From contig CALBIC010000101.1 of NCBI GenBank assembly GCA_937892915.1, positions 40,738 through 104,737 on the forward strand: DNA of 64,000 bases, read 5' to 3'. Positions 1 through 8,356 of this stretch are shown in pieces. The stretch is from UBA5972 sp002430125 (GTDB taxonomy: Bacteria > Pseudomonadota > Alphaproteobacteria > Rhodobacterales > Rhodobacteraceae). Position 1 is the stretch's first letter; the number at the start of each line of letters is the position of its first letter. The notes beneath the pieces were generated by a model. It worked only from the letters and a program-made list of their open reading frames with translations. It was not told the DNA's origin and did no database searches. The position numbers and the translations under genes were made by a program.

Positions 1-332
1 ACATAGCGCGGTTCCGGCATCTGGTCGTAAACCTTGCGCAAAGCTGGCGCCATTTTATTGGTCAGGGTGCCGGCCACAATCATCAGGTCAGACTGACGCG
101 GGCTGGCGCGCGGGGCGGTTCCAAAGCGTTCAAGGTCGTATCGCGGCATCGAGGTGTGCATCATTTCAACCGCACAACAGGCCAGACCGAATGTCATCCA
201 GTGCAAGGAGCCGGTGCGCGCCCAGTTGATGATATCCTCGGTCGAGGTCAGCAAAAACCCTTTGTCGGCCAATTCATTCGACATAGCGCGGGTGGCGACT
301 TCTTTGTCGGCCCCAGCAGTGTTGGTTGCCAT
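1..332 (-). CDS. nuoB: NADH-quinone oxidoreductase subunit B, 3' end off the window
   Basis: Partial gene: the start codon is at 332 and the reading frame runs off the left edge, giving about 110 N-terminal residues. The translation contains GLACCAVEMMH, where the adjacent cysteines are part of the ligand set of the N2 [4Fe-4S] cluster, the last cluster before ubiquinone in respiratory complex I. The protein is a peripheral-arm subunit on the cytoplasmic side of the inner membrane. It follows nuoA so closely that the nuoA stop and nuoB ATG share one base (TGATG), which indicates translational coupling. The first 20 or so residues are an acidic, poorly conserved extension common in this family. 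Identification is secure; only the C-terminal part is unseen. Confidence 0.96.
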   Translation of the reverse strand, partial: MATNTAGADKEVATRAMSNELADKGFLLTSTEDIINWARTGSLHWMTFGLACCAVEMMHTSMPRYDLERFGTAPRASPRQSDLMIVAGTLTNKMAPALRKVYDQMPEPRY

Positions 333-697
333 CACGACCATTCCAGCGCCCCTTTTTTCCATTCATAGGCAAACCCGATGGTCAGAACACCCAGAAAAAC
401 CATCATCGACCAGAAACCAAGATCGGTCAGGGTTTTGAACGAGGCAGCCCATGGAAACAGGAACGCGACCTCTAGGTCAAAGATGATGAACAGGATCGAC
501 ACCAGATAGAACCGTACATCGAACTTCATCCGCGCATCGTCAAACGCGTTAAAACCGCATTCGTAAGCACTGATTTTTTCGGCATCCGGATGGCGCACCG
601 CGATGACCAAAGCCGCAAGGATCAGGACCAATCCCAAGGCAACAGCTAAGCCCAGAAATATGAGGATCGGAAGGTACTCTCTTAACAACGCGTCCAA
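332..697 (-). CDS. nuoA: NADH-quinone oxidoreductase subunit A
   Basis: A 121-residue membrane subunit of complex I, of normal family length. Three hydrophobic segments are visible at about residues 9-33, 61-85 and 92-112. The conserved YECGF loop lies between the first two, at the quinone-chamber side of the enzyme. The start is a TTG codon at 697-695, chosen because a GAGGAGG ribosome binding site sits six bases upstream and no ATG fits. It is the first gene of the nuo operon, with nuoB overlapping its stop by one base. Role: proton-pumping oxidation of NADH with ubiquinone as acceptor. Confidence 0.95.
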   Translation of the reverse strand: MDALLREYLPILIFLGLAVALGLVLILAALVIAVRHPDAEKISAYECGFNAFDDARMKFDVRFYLVSILFIIFDLEVAFLFPWAASFKTLTDLGFWSMMVFLGVLTIGFAYEWKKGALEWS

Positions 698-738
698 TGC
701 GGCCTCCTCGTATTTGCTGCAAGGCTTATCACTCCGTG

Positions 739-767
739 ACCTTTACCCCTGCCATGGGATGAGGTCA
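739..767 (-). promoter_or_regulatory. Candidate sigma70-type promoter for the nuo operon
   Basis: On the minus strand a TTGACC hexamer (767-762) is followed after 17 bases by TAAAGG (744-739), about 40 bases upstream of the nuoA start. The -35 box is good and the -10 box is poor, so this is a weak pattern-based call. Confidence 0.28.
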
Positions 768-879
768 ACAGAACGCAGTCACCCAGATCAATCTTTTGAA
801 ACCCGTTACACGGCGGTTGCCGCCAAGCATATCTATTCGACCAAAGGGTCTGGTGCGCCGCGTTGGGCGATTTTTTTAG

Positions 880-1287
880 GTGTTGTTTTTTTCCGCAACG
901 GTCGCGGCTTGGGCCGAAAGGCGGTCGCCAGATCGGCGGGCGGAGCACCATCGCCAATGTGTCGGTAGGTCTGGCAGTCCTTGCCGGTGTGGCCGGGATG
1001 GTTGCCGCCACATTTGGCGATATGGCTTTGGAGGTTGCGCGGCTAAAAACGGCCCGGTTGCGGCGCTTGATTTTCATGACATGCTGGGCAGCACCACGTC
1101 GACGGTTCTGGCGATCTGGGCGGTTTTGCGCGCCCTTGGCTGGTGGCGCAGGATTTCACTGACGGGCCTGCGCGGCGTTGCGGTTGTGGCGCTGGAACTG
1201 GTTTTTGCAGCGCTTATCATCACCACCGCCTATTATGGCGGCGAGTTGGTGTTCTCGTTGGGTGTGGCCGTCAACAAACCGATGTAA
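880..1287 (+). pseudogene. Frameshifted DUF2231-like membrane protein relic
   Basis: No single frame gives a sensible protein here, but two overlapping frames do. One frame encodes a hydrophobic run (about 955-1040) containing GLAVLAGVAGMVAATFGD. Another frame takes over at about 1043 and encodes a histidine-containing linker (FHDMLGS), two more hydrophobic stretches and the C-terminal motif YYGGELVFSLGV, which ends at TAA 1285-1287. The YGGELVF-x-x-GVGV ending and the order of hydrophobic segments match DUF2231 integral membrane proteins as I know the family. At least one frameshift, near 1040-1045, is needed, and poly-T runs at 871-893 may hide another. No clear start or ribosome binding site was found. 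An alternative is a short unrelated membrane ORF in the second frame only. Confidence 0.4.
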
Positions 1288-1295
1288 CGTTTGCG

Positions 1296-1321
1296 CCCCG
1301 GTGCCGGTTAAGGCACCGGGG
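1296..1321. terminator. Bidirectional hairpin terminator
   Basis: A perfect 10-bp stem, CCCCGGTGCC (1296-1305) with GGCACCGGGG (1312-1321), closes a 6-base loop. It lies between the convergent ends of the DUF2231-like relic and cpdB. There is no strong T-run on either side, so the call rests on the stem and its position. Confidence 0.6.
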
Positions 1322-1328
1322 AACACTG

Positions 1329-3302
1329 TTACAAGGTGATGCGATAGCGGGCAAATCCGTCGGACCCGTCGCCAGCCGCCTCGATCTTCACACCGGTAAC
1401 TTCGCCGACATGTTCGCGCCCGCCAGGTCCGGTTTCAAAGATCACGCTGGCCCCGGCAATCGGTGCAAAGTTCCAGTTCGCGTCGGCCTTGGGATTGACC
1501 GTACCCTGATCGATCAAATACCGCACGATCACATCGCGGTTGGTATCAGGTGCCTCGAACACAATGGTTGAACCGTCAGCACCGGGAAATCCACCGCCGC
1601 CGCCTGCCCGGTAATTGTTGGTGGCCACCACAAATTTCTGCGCCGGATCAATCGGTTGACCGTTGAAACGCAGATCGGTGATGCGGTTTGTTTCCGGGTT
1701 TAACAGCTCGCCCTTGACCGAGAACATCGAAGGCTGTGACAGATCAATGCGATAGGTCACCCCGTCCATAACGTCGAAATTATAAGACGGGAATTCCGGG
1801 TTCAACAGCAGCTGGTCGGCCTTACCGGCCTCGATCTGGTTGAATATCCCGGCCGAGCGTTCCAGCCAGTTTTTCACCGTCGCACCATCGATCACAACCG
1901 CGCGCACGGTGTTGGGATAGAGATACAAATCTGACACGTTTTTAATCGCCACTGGACCGACTTTGACGTCGGTATAATAGTCTGGCCCCCCACGTCCACC
2001 GGCTTTGAACGGTGCTGCTGCTGACAAGATCGGCAGGCCTTCATATGCTGTGCCTTTCATCATCTGTTTCAGATACCAGGTCTGCGCCTGACTGACGATC
2101 TGCACTGACGGGTCATCTGCCACCAAGGCAAAATAGGAATAAAGCGGTGCCGCCGTATTGCCGACTGGTCTGCGAACATAATCAAGTGTCGCCGCGTGGA
2201 TCGGGGCCACGGCATCCAGAACATCCTGCTGGCTTTCAACCAGCGGCAAGGTCTTGCGGTCAACCCGTTCAGAAATTGCCCGTGTCGCGCTTTCACTGGC
2301 GGCGACGCGCCATTGATTGCCGTCACGCTCCAGCATCAGATCAATCATTCCGGCATGTGATCCCCAGAACCCGCCCATTACGGTCGGCTTACCCATCAAC
2401 GTGCCCTTGTCGACATCTATGCCACTGTCAGCTTTGAATTTGGCGTTCGGAAAAACCAGATGGCTGTGGCCCGTGATGACCGCATCAATTCCGTCGATGC
2501 CAGCGACAAACAGCGAAGCGTTTTCCAGCCCTTCGTGTTCGGCCCCGCCGGAAATACCGGAATGCGACAGCGCAACGATGATGTCAGCCCCGGCCTCTTT
2601 CATCTCGGGCACCCAGGCGCGGGCGGCCTGCAAAATATCGCGGGCGGCGAATTTGCCGGCCAGATGGTGCGCATCCCAGTTCATGATTTGCGGTGGCACA
2701 AAACCAATCAGCCCGATTTTGATCGGGTGTTTCGCCCCTGCCCCATCGGTGATTTCACGGCTCAACAACACATAGGGTTTCAGGTGCAACGTATCCGCCC
2801 GCCCCGCTGCGCCAAGCTTGTCGGCAAAGTTTGCGCTGACCACCGGGTAATTCGCACCAGCAATGACTTTATCCATAAAATCAACGCCGTAGTTAAACTC
2901 GTGATTGCCCACGGTGCCAGCATCATAGCCCAGCGCATTCATCGCCATGATCACCGGATGCATGTCACCCTCGGCCATGCCGCGTTCATAGGCGATGTAA
3001 TCGCCCATCGGATTGCCTTGCAGAAAGTCGCCGTTATCAACCAGCAACGAATTCGTCGCCTCGGCCCGCAATTCGCGGATCAGGGTCGCGGTGCGTGCCA
3101 AACCCATCGTATCGTTTGGTTTGTCGGCGTAGTAATCATAAGGAAAGACATGCACGTGCAGATCGGTCGTGGAAACGATGCGCAGATGCGCCTGATTGGC
3201 AGCGGCGCGCGCGGCAAATGGATGCAAAGCGAACATCGCTCCGAATGCAGCTGTCCCCAGCAAAAATGTTCGGCGGTTGGTTGGCTGAAAAGCAGAAGGC
3301 AT
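1329..3302 (-). CDS. cpdB: Bifunctional 2',3'-cyclic-nucleotide 2'-phosphodiesterase/3'-nucleotidase, Tat-exported
   Basis: A 657-residue periplasmic metallophosphatase that hydrolyses 2',3'-cyclic nucleotides and 3'-nucleotides, releasing nucleosides and phosphate for uptake. The length is close to the E. coli enzyme. A twin-arginine signal is visible at residues 9-16 (NRRTFLLG), followed by a hydrophobic stretch ending in ARAAA at about residue 35, so export of the folded, metal-loaded enzyme by Tat is expected. Metal and active-site motifs of the calcineurin-like fold are present: D47-LH49, DNGD (89-92), GNHE (132-135), SHSG from 246 and GHSH (278-281). The C-terminal 5'-nucleotidase domain follows from about residue 360. 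It is monocistronic: a hairpin follows it and the liu operon ends upstream. Confidence 0.93.
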   Translation of the reverse strand: MPSAFQPTNRRTFLLGTAAFGAMFALHPFAARAAANQAHLRIVSTTDLHVHVFPYDYYADKPNDTMGLARTATLIRELRAEATNSLLVDNGDFLQGNPMGDYIAYERGMAEGDMHPVIMAMNALGYDAGTVGNHEFNYGVDFMDKVIAGANYPVVSANFADKLGAAGRADTLHLKPYVLLSREITDGAGAKHPIKIGLIGFVPPQIMNWDAHHLAGKFAARDILQAARAWVPEMKEAGADIIVALSHSGISGGAEHEGLENASLFVAGIDGIDAVITGHSHLVFPNAKFKADSGIDVDKGTLMGKPTVMGGFWGSHAGMIDLMLERDGNQWRVAASESATRAISERVDRKTLPLVESQQDVLDAVAPIHAATLDYVRRPVGNTAAPLYSYFALVADDPSVQIVSQAQTWYLKQMMKGTAYEGLPILSAAAPFKAGGRGGPDYYTDVKVGPVAIKNVSDLYLYPNTVRAVVIDGATVKNWLERSAGIFNQIEAGKADQLLLNPEFPSYNFDVMDGVTYRIDLSQPSMFSVKGELLNPETNRITDLRFNGQPIDPAQKFVVATNNYRAGGGGGFPGADGSTIVFEAPDTNRDVIVRYLIDQGTVNPKADANWNFAPIAGASVIFETGPGGREHVGEVTGVKIEAAGDGSDGFARYRITL

Positions 3303-3452
3303 CGGATAATCCTCAATAAGGTTCAGATTGGGAAGACGGATATTGCCAAAGGTTAGCCCAACCTGCCGAGTCGGGCGAGCAAAACATTCAAGGTTATTTC
3401 ATGGCTGGGCAGTCTGCTGCCGGTGGTCCTGCGGTCTTAGCCAAAAATCGCG

Positions 3453-4235
3453 TCAAGCCTGCCAGCGCGGCTTGCGCTTTTCAAAGAATGCAGCGATGCC
3501 TTCAGGCGCTTCGTCGCCTTCCCAAGCCCCGACCAGGCGGTCAATGGTGGCGTCGATGATTTCAGGCGTGATTTGCGGCCCTAACATCCGGGTCAAGCGC
3601 TTGCTTTCGGCAACGGCACCTGGTGCTGCCAGCAGATACGGTGCAACTTCGGCTGCAATCGCCGCATCAAGGTCTTCCGCCGCGACGATGCGGGCCAAAA
3701 GGTTCAGCGAAACCGCCTCATGCGCGCCAAACAGCCTGGCCGACATGAACACCCGGCGAGCCTTGTCTTCGCCCATGCGGGCCAGCACATAGGGGCTGAT
3801 CGTGGCCGGGATCAGACCAAGTTTTACCTCGGTAAGGCCGAATTTGGCATCTGTCACGCCGATGCAGACGTCGCAAACCGCCATCATTCCGATACCGCCG
3901 CCAAACGCATTGCCCTGCACGCGCCCGATCAAAGGTTTGGGCAAGGTGTTCAGGGCAAACAGCGCCATCGCCAGTTTACACGCCTCCCCGCGGCGTTCAT
4001 CGCTGGTGGCAGTCATCTGACTTTGCATCCACCTGAGATCCCCGCCGGCACAAAAGCTTTTGCCCTCTGCCGCAAGGACAACAACCCGTACCGACGCATC
4101 GCGTGCAAGTTGGTCAGCGGCTTGCGACAGTTCGTCAATCATCAACCCCGACATGGCGTTATGTTTGTCGGCCCGCGCCAGCCACAGGGTCGCAACCCCA
4201 CGCGCGTCGGTTTCTATCTTCAGGGTTTCAAACAT
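3453..4235 (-). CDS. liuC: Enoyl-CoA hydratase/isomerase, probable methylglutaconyl-CoA hydratase
   Basis: A 260-residue crotonase-fold protein. Visible features are the CAGGDL oxyanion-hole segment (62-67), FGGGIG (111-116) and GLTEVKLGLIP (133-143), whose glutamate matches one of the two catalytic glutamates of enoyl-CoA hydratases. Sequence alone does not fix the substrate. Its place as last gene of an operon with liuA, liuB, liuD and liuE makes hydration of 3-methylglutaconyl-CoA to HMG-CoA the natural assignment. The ATG directly follows the TGA of liuE, so the two are translationally coupled. Cytoplasmic. Confidence 0.85.
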   Translation of the reverse strand: MFETLKIETDARGVATLWLARADKHNAMSGLMIDELSQAADQLARDASVRVVVLAAEGKSFCAGGDLRWMQSQMTATSDERRGEACKLAMALFALNTLPKPLIGRVQGNAFGGGIGMMAVCDVCIGVTDAKFGLTEVKLGLIPATISPYVLARMGEDKARRVFMSARLFGAHEAVSLNLLARIVAAEDLDAAIAAEVAPYLLAAPGAVAESKRLTRMLGPQITPEIIDATIDRLVGAWEGDEAPEGIAAFFEKRKPRWQA

Positions 4236-5090
4236 TCATGCCATCCTTAAATTTCGTGCCATTTCAGCAGCTTCAAGCAATATCGCGCGATTGAGGTTGG
4301 TTTTAAAGCCCAGTGCGATCAACCAGTCATGCACAGCCTCGGTTGCCACATTACCCGCCGCACCCGGTGCATAAGGGCACCCGCCAAGACCTCCGACTGC
4401 CGCATCAAACACCCGCAGACCCAACGCCAGTGACGCCTCGATATTGGCAAGGGCGCGTCCAGAGGTGTCGTGGTAGTGACCCGCCAGCTTTCCGGCCGGA
4501 ACCTCGGTTAACACCGCGTTCAGCATCGCGGTGATACTGTCGGGCGTCGCCTGCCCGATTGTATCGCCAAGGCTGATTTCGTAACACCCGGCGTCGCGCA
4601 GAATGGCGGCAGTTCGGGCCACATTTGCTGGCGGCGTCGGCCCGTCAAACGGGCAATCGGACACACAGGAAATATAGCCGCGCATCGGGATGCCGTCAGC
4701 AAGAGCCGCCTCAGCAATAGGTTTGAACCGCTCAAGACTTTCGGCGATTGAACAGTTGATATTGGCTTGACTGAACCCTTCCGAGGCCGAGGCAAAGATC
4801 GCGATTTCATCAGCCTTGGCAGCACGCGCATCCTGATAGCCGCGCATATTTGGCGTCAACGCGGCATAAGACACACCAGTCGTCCGCGCGATCCCGGCCA
4901 ATACTTCGGCCCCATCCGCCATCTGCGGCACCCATTTAGGCGACACAAACGAGGCCACTTCGATACGCCGGAAGCCCGCAGCGGATAGCAAATCAACCAG
5001 TGCGATTTTGTCCGCAGCCGGGATCAGCCGCGCTTCGTTTTGCAGGCCATCCCTTGGGCCAACCTCGAATATCTCGACGAAATCAGACAT
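4236..5090 (-). CDS. liuE: Hydroxymethylglutaryl-CoA lyase
   Basis: Cleaves HMG-CoA to acetoacetate and acetyl-CoA, the last step of leucine degradation. From the ATG at 5090 the protein is 284 residues. It starts into the TIM barrel at once with the HMGL/isopropylmalate-synthase motif FEVGPRDGLQNE, and near the C terminus carries GGCPYAPGAAGN, which holds the catalytic cysteine of HMG-CoA lyases. An in-frame ATG at 5102 would add four residues. I prefer 5090 because it gives an ATGTCTGA overlap with the stop of the upstream GST, the same coupling seen elsewhere in this operon. The TGA abuts the ATG of liuC. Confidence 0.92.
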   Translation of the reverse strand: MSDFVEIFEVGPRDGLQNEARLIPAADKIALVDLLSAAGFRRIEVASFVSPKWVPQMADGAEVLAGIARTTGVSYAALTPNMRGYQDARAAKADEIAIFASASEGFSQANINCSIAESLERFKPIAEAALADGIPMRGYISCVSDCPFDGPTPPANVARTAAILRDAGCYEISLGDTIGQATPDSITAMLNAVLTEVPAGKLAGHYHDTSGRALANIEASLALGLRVFDAAVGGLGGCPYAPGAAGNVATEAVHDWLIALGFKTNLNRAILLEAAEMARNLRMA

Positions 5091-5754
5091 CGGGCAAGGC
5101 ATAGAAATCTTGGTGATACAATTTCTCGCTGCCTTCCGGTGTCAAGGTTTTCTGAAAGGCCGGACGTACCTTCAGGCGGTCAGTATAGGCCAAAACCAAT
5201 GGAAACGCATCCAGCCGCACATAGCGCGCAGCACCAATGGCGGAATAGCCGATATTGGTGTCCACAGCCGAAAACCCGCTGGCCAGCAAATAGTCGCGCC
5301 CGTCTTTCAACCCGTCTTCCAATACCCCCAACACGCGCGCCAGCCGCATGGTTTCGTATTTCATCACGGCCAGCGAGCGCATATGTGCCTCGCGCAGGAC
5401 CACATGGTGCTGGGTCAGGGTTGCCAGATGCTGGCCGATGGTTTCGGCAAAATGCAGGTATTGCAGCCATTCCACCCGCTCAGGATCGCCCTTGAACCGG
5501 CCCAGCCCGGATTCCGGATAGGTTTCCACCAGATATTCGGTGATCGCGCCGGTTTCAAACACCGTGACATCGCCGTCTTCCAGCGCGGGTACCCGCCCGG
5601 CTGGGGATAATTTGCGGTAATCTTCATTGTAAAGCGAGCGACGGAACGAGTGCACCACCAACTCGAACGGCAGTTCCATCTCGTAAAGCAGCGACAGTGT
5701 GCGGGTCGAGCGGCTTTCCCAAGCATGATGCAGCCGGCGTTTTATCTCAGCCAT
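5083..5754 (-). CDS. Glutathione S-transferase family protein (second of a tandem pair)
   Basis: A 223-residue protein with an N-terminal thioredoxin-fold domain (residues 1-80), including the GRVPALEDGDVTVFETGAI glutathione-binding segment with its cis-proline and ETGAI glutamate. An all-helical C-terminal domain contains the LLASGFSAVDTNIGY hydrophobic-staple region. The frame is open to 5901, but the start was set at 5754 because the upstream translation is low-complexity and the ATG at 5754 overlaps the stop of the first GST by eight bases. It is clearly a paralogue of the neighbouring gene (shared GRVPAL, ESGLGRF/ENGLGRF, LLASGFSAVDT), so a tandem duplication that diverged is likely. Its substrate is unknown. 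Being inside the liu operon suggests a role with reactive CoA or aldehyde intermediates, which is inference. Confidence 0.85.
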   Translation of the reverse strand: MAEIKRRLHHAWESRSTRTLSLLYEMELPFELVVHSFRRSLYNEDYRKLSPAGRVPALEDGDVTVFETGAITEYLVETYPESGLGRFKGDPERVEWLQYLHFAETIGQHLATLTQHHVVLREAHMRSLAVMKYETMRLARVLGVLEDGLKDGRDYLLASGFSAVDTNIGYSAIGAARYVRLDAFPLVLAYTDRLKVRPAFQKTLTPEGSEKLYHQDFYALPDV

Positions 5755-6406
5755 TTGGCACCTCATAAAAATCCTTGCGGAAGAATTTCTGTTGGCCGTC
5801 ACGTGCGCGGGCCGCCTGATATGCGGGGCGTTGGGTGATCCGGTTGCAATAGGCCTGAAGGGTCGGAAAATTTTCCATCCGCACATAATAGCGCGAGGCA
5901 AACAGATTATAGCCCATCATTGTATCCACCGCCGAAAAGCCCGATGCCAGCAACCAGTCCTGCTCGCCAAGCGCGCGTTCCATCGCTTTCAGGGTTCCTG
6001 TCAGCCGCGCGGTTTCGATTTTCAAAACGGTGGGCGAGGCAAGCGACGCGTCTTTCAGAAACAAATGCTGCAAATTGAGATTGGCAATCAAATGCGCCTG
6101 CGTTTCGGAAAAATGCAGCCATTCCAGAAACTTGCCGCGCTCAGGATCGCCCGCAAACCGCCCCAGCCCGTTTTCAGGCCGGGTTTCGCACAGATATTCA
6201 AGGATCGCACCGCTTTCAAACAGCGTGATGCCGTCGATATCAAGGGCAGGCACCCGTCCGGCCAGAGATTTCGCCAGATACTCCGGCGCGCGTAACGATC
6301 CGTCGGTGATGGAATAGGGGATGATCTGACATTCAAGCGCCATTTCGGTCAAAAGCCAAAGCGTGCGAAACGAGCGCGAGGCTGGGATGTGATGCAAGCG
6401 GATCAT
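5747..6406 (-). CDS. Glutathione S-transferase family protein (first of a tandem pair)
   Basis: A 219-residue cytoplasmic GST-fold protein. The N-terminal domain has the HHIPASRSFRTLWLL start typical of bacterial GSTs, with the serine of SRSFR at the usual activation position. GRVPAL and ESGAI complete the glutathione site, and the helical domain carries LLASGFSAVDTMMGYN. Its ATG overlaps the liuD stop by four bases (ATGA) and its own stop overlaps the next GST by eight, so it is co-translated within the liu operon. The paralogue pair is unusual for a leucine-degradation operon. Function within the pathway is not known from sequence. Confidence 0.86.
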   Translation of the reverse strand: MIRLHHIPASRSFRTLWLLTEMALECQIIPYSITDGSLRAPEYLAKSLAGRVPALDIDGITLFESGAILEYLCETRPENGLGRFAGDPERGKFLEWLHFSETQAHLIANLNLQHLFLKDASLASPTVLKIETARLTGTLKAMERALGEQDWLLASGFSAVDTMMGYNLFASRYYVRMENFPTLQAYCNRITQRPAYQAARARDGQQKFFRKDFYEVPNG

Positions 6407-8355
6407 GCAGCCACGGCCTCCTCGGCTTCCAGGCGGATCAGGGCAGCGCCGGCCTCGACCTGCGCCCCTTCAATCACCAGAACTTCGGCGACAATACCGT
6501 CGCGCGCGGCGGTCAGGGAATGTTCCATTTTCATCGCCTCAAGTACCGCCAAACGATCGCCAGCTTTGACCAAAGCGCCGTTTTTTACCAGCACCGATTT
6601 GACCAGCCCCGGCATCGGTGCTTCGATCAGATTGCCGTCGCCATGCCGCCCACCGGCCCGTTCAAGCGGATCGATCTTGTCAAAATGCCATGCATGTCCG
6701 GCAAAAACACTGACTTTATCGCCAAAGACCACCAGATTGACCGTCAACTTGGCCCCGTCAATCAGCCAATCAGACCCGTGGCGCGCAACATCAATGTTCC
6801 TATCGTCAAATGACACCGTGAAAGCATTGCCGGACCGGGTTGTGACGTTCAGGGCGATAAGGTCGTCACCCCGACCAATCACAACCGTTTGCGACAAAGG
6901 TTGCCACAGCGAAAACCCGGTGGTGGGCGCGCCGCCAATATGCAGGCCCATCGCTGCCAACCCGGCCAACGCGATCACGGCATCCGGCATGTCAGGCTCT
7001 ACAGTCAGGCGGGCCAGATCGCGCTCGATCAAACCTGTGTCAACGTCGCCAATTGCAAAGTCCGGATGTCGCGTCAGAGCCGCCAAAAATGCCAGATTGG
7101 TCACAGACCCCGCCACTTCGGTCGCGCCCAGCGCCTGTTCCATTTGCTTTAACGCCACATCGCGGGTTGGGCCATGGGTGATCAGCTTGGCGATCATCGG
7201 GTCGTAAAATGGCGAGATCACATCACCCGCCCTGACCCCACTATCCGCCCTGGCGCCTGTCGGAAATTTCAGATGCGTCAACGTGCCGGTTGCCGGCAGA
7301 AACCCCTTTGGCACATCCTCGGCGTAAAGGCGGGCTTCAAAAGCGTGGCCGTTGATCGTCAAATCCTGTTGCCGTTTGGGCAGTGGTTCCCCTGCGGCAA
7401 CGCGCAGTTGCCATTCCACCAGATCAACGCCGGTAATTGCCTCGGTCACCGGATGTTCGACTTGCAAACGGGTGTTCATCTCCATGAACCAGAACCGGTC
7501 AGCCCTGAGGCCGTCACTGGCATCAACAATGAATTCGATCGTCCCGGCCCCGGAATAGCCAATTGCCTTGGCCGCCTTTACCGCAGCCTCGCCCATAGCC
7601 GCCCGCATTTCAGCGGTCATGCCGGGGGCTGGTGCCTCTTCGATGACCTTTTGGTGGCGGCGTTGCAGCGAGCAGTCGCGTTCAAACAAATGCACCGCGT
7701 CTGTGCCGTCGCCAAATACCTGCACTTCGATATGGCGGGGTTTTTCGACGTATTTTTCAACCAGAACCGCGTCGTTGCCAAACGCCGTACGCGCTTCGCT
7801 GCGGGCACTTTCCAGCGCTTCGGCAAAGCCTGCGGGCTGCATGACCTTGCGCATACCTTTGCCACCACCACCCGCCACGGCCTTGATCAGCACCGGATAG
7901 CCGATGGCATCGGCAGCCCCCGCCAGATGTTCGTCGTCCTGATTTTCGCCGTGATAACCGGGCACAACCGGCACACCGGCCTTGATCATCAAGCGCTTGG
8001 CGGCATCCTTCAGCCCCATCGCGTTTATAGCACTTGCCGAGGGGCCAATAAACACCAGCCCCGCCGCTGTCACCGCATCAACAAAATCCGGGTTTTCCGA
8101 CAGAAACCCATAGCCGGGATGCACTGCCTGAGCGCCGGTTGCCAGTGCTGCCGCAATAATCACATCGCCCCGCAAATAGCTTTGCGCAGGACTTGAGGCC
8201 CCGATATGCACGGCCTCGTCCGCCATCGCAACGTGCTTGGCTGCGCGGTCAGCATCAGAGTAAACCGCAACGGTTTTAATCCCCATCAGGTGGGCGGTTT
8301 CCATCACCCGGCAAGCAATTTCGCCGCGATTGGCTATCAGGATTTTGTTAAACAT
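6403..8355 (-). CDS. liuD: Methylcrotonyl-CoA carboxylase, biotin-containing alpha subunit
   Basis: A 650-residue biotin-dependent carboxylase subunit. Domains in order: biotin carboxylase N-terminal domain (FNKILIANRGEIACRV at the start), ATP-grasp with the glycine-rich GGGGKGM loop near residue 165, biotin carboxylase C-terminal domain, a middle region, and a C-terminal biotinyl domain with EAMKMEH, whose lysine carries biotin. With the LiuB partner it carboxylates 3-methylcrotonyl-CoA to 3-methylglutaconyl-CoA. Propionyl- and acetyl-CoA carboxylase subunits are similar. The pairing with liuB, liuA and liuE decides the assignment. The start lies one base after the upstream stop (TGA-T-ATG), and the 3' end overlaps a GST. 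Confidence 0.92.
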   Translation of the reverse strand: MFNKILIANRGEIACRVMETAHLMGIKTVAVYSDADRAAKHVAMADEAVHIGASSPAQSYLRGDVIIAAALATGAQAVHPGYGFLSENPDFVDAVTAAGLVFIGPSASAINAMGLKDAAKRLMIKAGVPVVPGYHGENQDDEHLAGAADAIGYPVLIKAVAGGGGKGMRKVMQPAGFAEALESARSEARTAFGNDAVLVEKYVEKPRHIEVQVFGDGTDAVHLFERDCSLQRRHQKVIEEAPAPGMTAEMRAAMGEAAVKAAKAIGYSGAGTIEFIVDASDGLRADRFWFMEMNTRLQVEHPVTEAITGVDLVEWQLRVAAGEPLPKRQQDLTINGHAFEARLYAEDVPKGFLPATGTLTHLKFPTGARADSGVRAGDVISPFYDPMIAKLITHGPTRDVALKQMEQALGATEVAGSVTNLAFLAALTRHPDFAIGDVDTGLIERDLARLTVEPDMPDAVIALAGLAAMGLHIGGAPTTGFSLWQPLSQTVVIGRGDDLIALNVTTRSGNAFTVSFDDRNIDVARHGSDWLIDGAKLTVNLVVFGDKVSVFAGHAWHFDKIDPLERAGGRHGDGNLIEAPMPGLVKSVLVKNGALVKAGDRLAVLEAMKMEHSLTAARDGIVAEVLVIEGAQVEAGAALIRLEAEEAVAA

Positions 8356-8356
8356 A

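Noticed and set aside
682..1077. Minus-strand frame of 131 codons upstream of nuoA
   Set aside because: Arg/Pro/Thr-rich without motifs and overlapping the nuo ribosome site; the DUF2231-like signal is on the other strand.
2460..3356. 298-codon plus-strand frame opposite cpdB
   Set aside because: Antisense to the conserved metallophosphatase domain and Tat signal.
7174..8196. 340-codon plus-strand frame opposite liuD
   Set aside because: Antisense to the biotin carboxylase domain. Composition is that of a shadow frame in codon-biased DNA.
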